Positions 7,994 to 8,309 of a DNA stretch of 8,309 nucleotides are shown here, piece by piece. A program made the translations under genes and the position numbers. Each line of letters starts with the position of its first letter. The first letter of the stretch is position 1. The DNA lies in NCBI GenBank assembly GCA_009778255.1, contig WRKD01000133.1, forward strand, positions 1 to 8,309. The letters run 5' to 3'. This DNA comes from Bacillota bacterium. GTDB lineage: Bacteria > Bacillota > Dehalobacteriia > UBA4068. The notes below the pieces were generated by a model. It had not been told where the DNA came from, made no database searches, and saw nothing but the letters and a program-made list of their open reading frames with translations.

Positions 7994-8007
7994 AAAAAAG
8001 CTTTTTT
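7994..8007. repeat. Perfect 14-base AT-rich palindrome after the lipoprotein gene
   Basis: AAAAAAGCTTTTTT, 17 bases after the stop codon. It is too AT-rich and loopless to be a good hairpin, but the T-run on either strand could help pausing or add to the terminator 20 bases further on. Confidence 0.5.
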
Positions 8008-8022
8008 GAGAAGAGCCTAATA

Positions 8023-8070
8023 AAAACACCTACTTTTTATGCGAAAATTGGCATATCTAGTAGGTGTTTT
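8023..8070. terminator. Bidirectional intrinsic terminator between the lipoprotein gene and the tRNA
   Basis: AAAACACCTACT (8023-8034) pairs with AGTAGGTGTTTT (8059-8070) as a perfect 12-bp stem; an inner 5-bp stem TATGC/GCATA (8038-8042 with 8051-8055) continues it across a 3x3 internal loop to an 8-base loop. On the plus strand it ends in TTTTGTTTTG, on the minus strand in TTTTTA. It therefore fits as terminator for both the lipoprotein gene and the convergent tRNA, whose 3' end is 7 bases away. Confidence 0.85.
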
Positions 8071-8076
8071 GTTTTG

Positions 8077-8149
8077 TGGACTATAAGCGATTCGAACCCT
8101 CGGCCTCAAACATGCGGAGCTAGCCCTCTCCCAGCTGAGCTAATCGCCC
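8077..8149 (-). tRNA. tRNA-Ala-like gene, anticodon CGC, degenerate (possible pseudo-tRNA)
   Basis: The minus strand gives exactly 73 nucleotides that align to every tRNA position: acceptor GGGCGAT (8149-8143) with ATAGTCC (8084-8078), T8 A9, D arm GCTC-AGCTGGGA-GAGG, anticodon arm CTAGC-TCCGCAT-GTTTG, variable loop AGGCC, T arm GAGGG-TTCGAAT-CGCTT, discriminator A73; CCA is not encoded. The anticodon reads CGC (alanine GCG codons), and the G3-U70 wobble plus A73 are alanine identity features. Departures are many: G5-A68, G10-G25, T28-T42 and G52-G62 mismatches, and C at position 33 in place of the near-universal U. A strong promoter and a terminator flank it, so it is probably transcribed; whether it works in translation is doubtful. 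Confidence 0.7.
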
Positions 8150-8165
8150 ATGTTTTGACAAAAAT

Positions 8166-8194
8166 ATTATACATGAAAGTGCATGACTTGTCTA
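8166..8194 (-). promoter_or_regulatory. Promoter of the tRNA-like gene
   Basis: On the minus strand TAGACA (8194-8189), exactly 17 bases, then a perfect TATAAT (8171-8166): 11 of 12 consensus bases at ideal spacing. RNA would begin near 8159, about 10 bases before the mature 5' end, the usual arrangement for a single tRNA gene. Confidence 0.75.
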
Positions 8195-8282
8195 TCCAGA
8201 AACAATTTTACGGGTGTGTCAAGGGCGCCTCTAAAAACTAGCTTTACAACTCTGCCAAATTAGCGTAACTATCATTTTCTCG

Positions 8283-8309
8283 TCATTGCGGCCTTCGCGC
8301 CGCAATCCC
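8283..8309. repeat. GC-rich palindrome, likely one dispersed intergenic repeat (may continue past the window)
   Basis: ATTGCGGC (8285-8292) and GCCGCAAT (8299-8306) form a perfect 8-bp inverted repeat with a CTTCGC loop, framed by GTC and CCC. Its GC content is well above the surrounding AT-rich intergenic DNA. The GTCATTGCG...CGCAATCC shape resembles the short palindromic repeats scattered through many bacterial genomes. The adjoining 8195-8282 contains no gene or clear signal that I can support. Confidence 0.5.

Noticed and set aside
8205..8275. Possible insertion-sequence end (GTGTGTCAAGGGCGCC region)
   Set aside because: The block looks like sequence near some transposon ends, but no matching inverted repeat, target duplication or transposase fragment is visible in the window.
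1..8309. CRISPR array, toxin-antitoxin, phage or defence system
   Set aside because: No regularly spaced repeats, and all substantial coding regions are accounted for by housekeeping or chemotaxis genes.

Overview
The window reads as ordinary chromosome from a Gram-positive-type anaerobe, most likely a clostridial (Bacillota) lineage. The case rests on four things: pth directly before mfd, a PrsA-type parvulin lipoprotein directly after mfd, strong AAGGAGG-like ribosome binding sites, and moderate-to-low GC with heavy ATA use. The pth-mfd-foldase order is familiar from clostridia and is related to the spoVC-mfd block of Bacillus. This is inferred from gene content; no ribosomal RNA is present to fix the taxon.

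Layout. Positions 1-1636 (minus) hold a methyl-accepting chemotaxis protein, cut at its C-terminal end by the window edge; its extracellular sensor looks like a CZB-type zinc-binding bundle. A 109-base divergent intergenic region follows. On the plus strand come a class I SAM-dependent methyltransferase (1746-2591), peptidyl-tRNA hydrolase (2605-3177) and, after a small GNRA-capped hairpin, the full-length transcription-repair coupling factor Mfd (3251-6727). A separate, well-formed promoter (6796-6824) drives a TTG-initiated parvulin-type peptidyl-prolyl isomerase lipoprotein (6874-7977). A long hairpin with T-rich flanks on both sides (8023-8070) ends that gene and also lies behind a minus-strand tRNA gene (8077-8149). 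That tRNA is alanine-like (anticodon CGC, G3-U70, A73) but carries several stem mismatches and C instead of U at position 33, although it has a very good promoter. The right end contains a GC-rich palindrome that looks like one copy of a dispersed intergenic repeat.

Functionally the plus-strand genes are housekeeping: Pth recycles peptidyl-tRNA, Mfd removes stalled RNA polymerase and recruits repair, and the lipoprotein helps exported proteins fold. The methyltransferase shares the first transcript with pth but its substrate cannot be read from sequence. I see no novel defence, mobile or biosynthetic system here. The most unusual item is the degenerate but apparently expressed tRNA; the sensor domain of the chemoreceptor is the next most informative.
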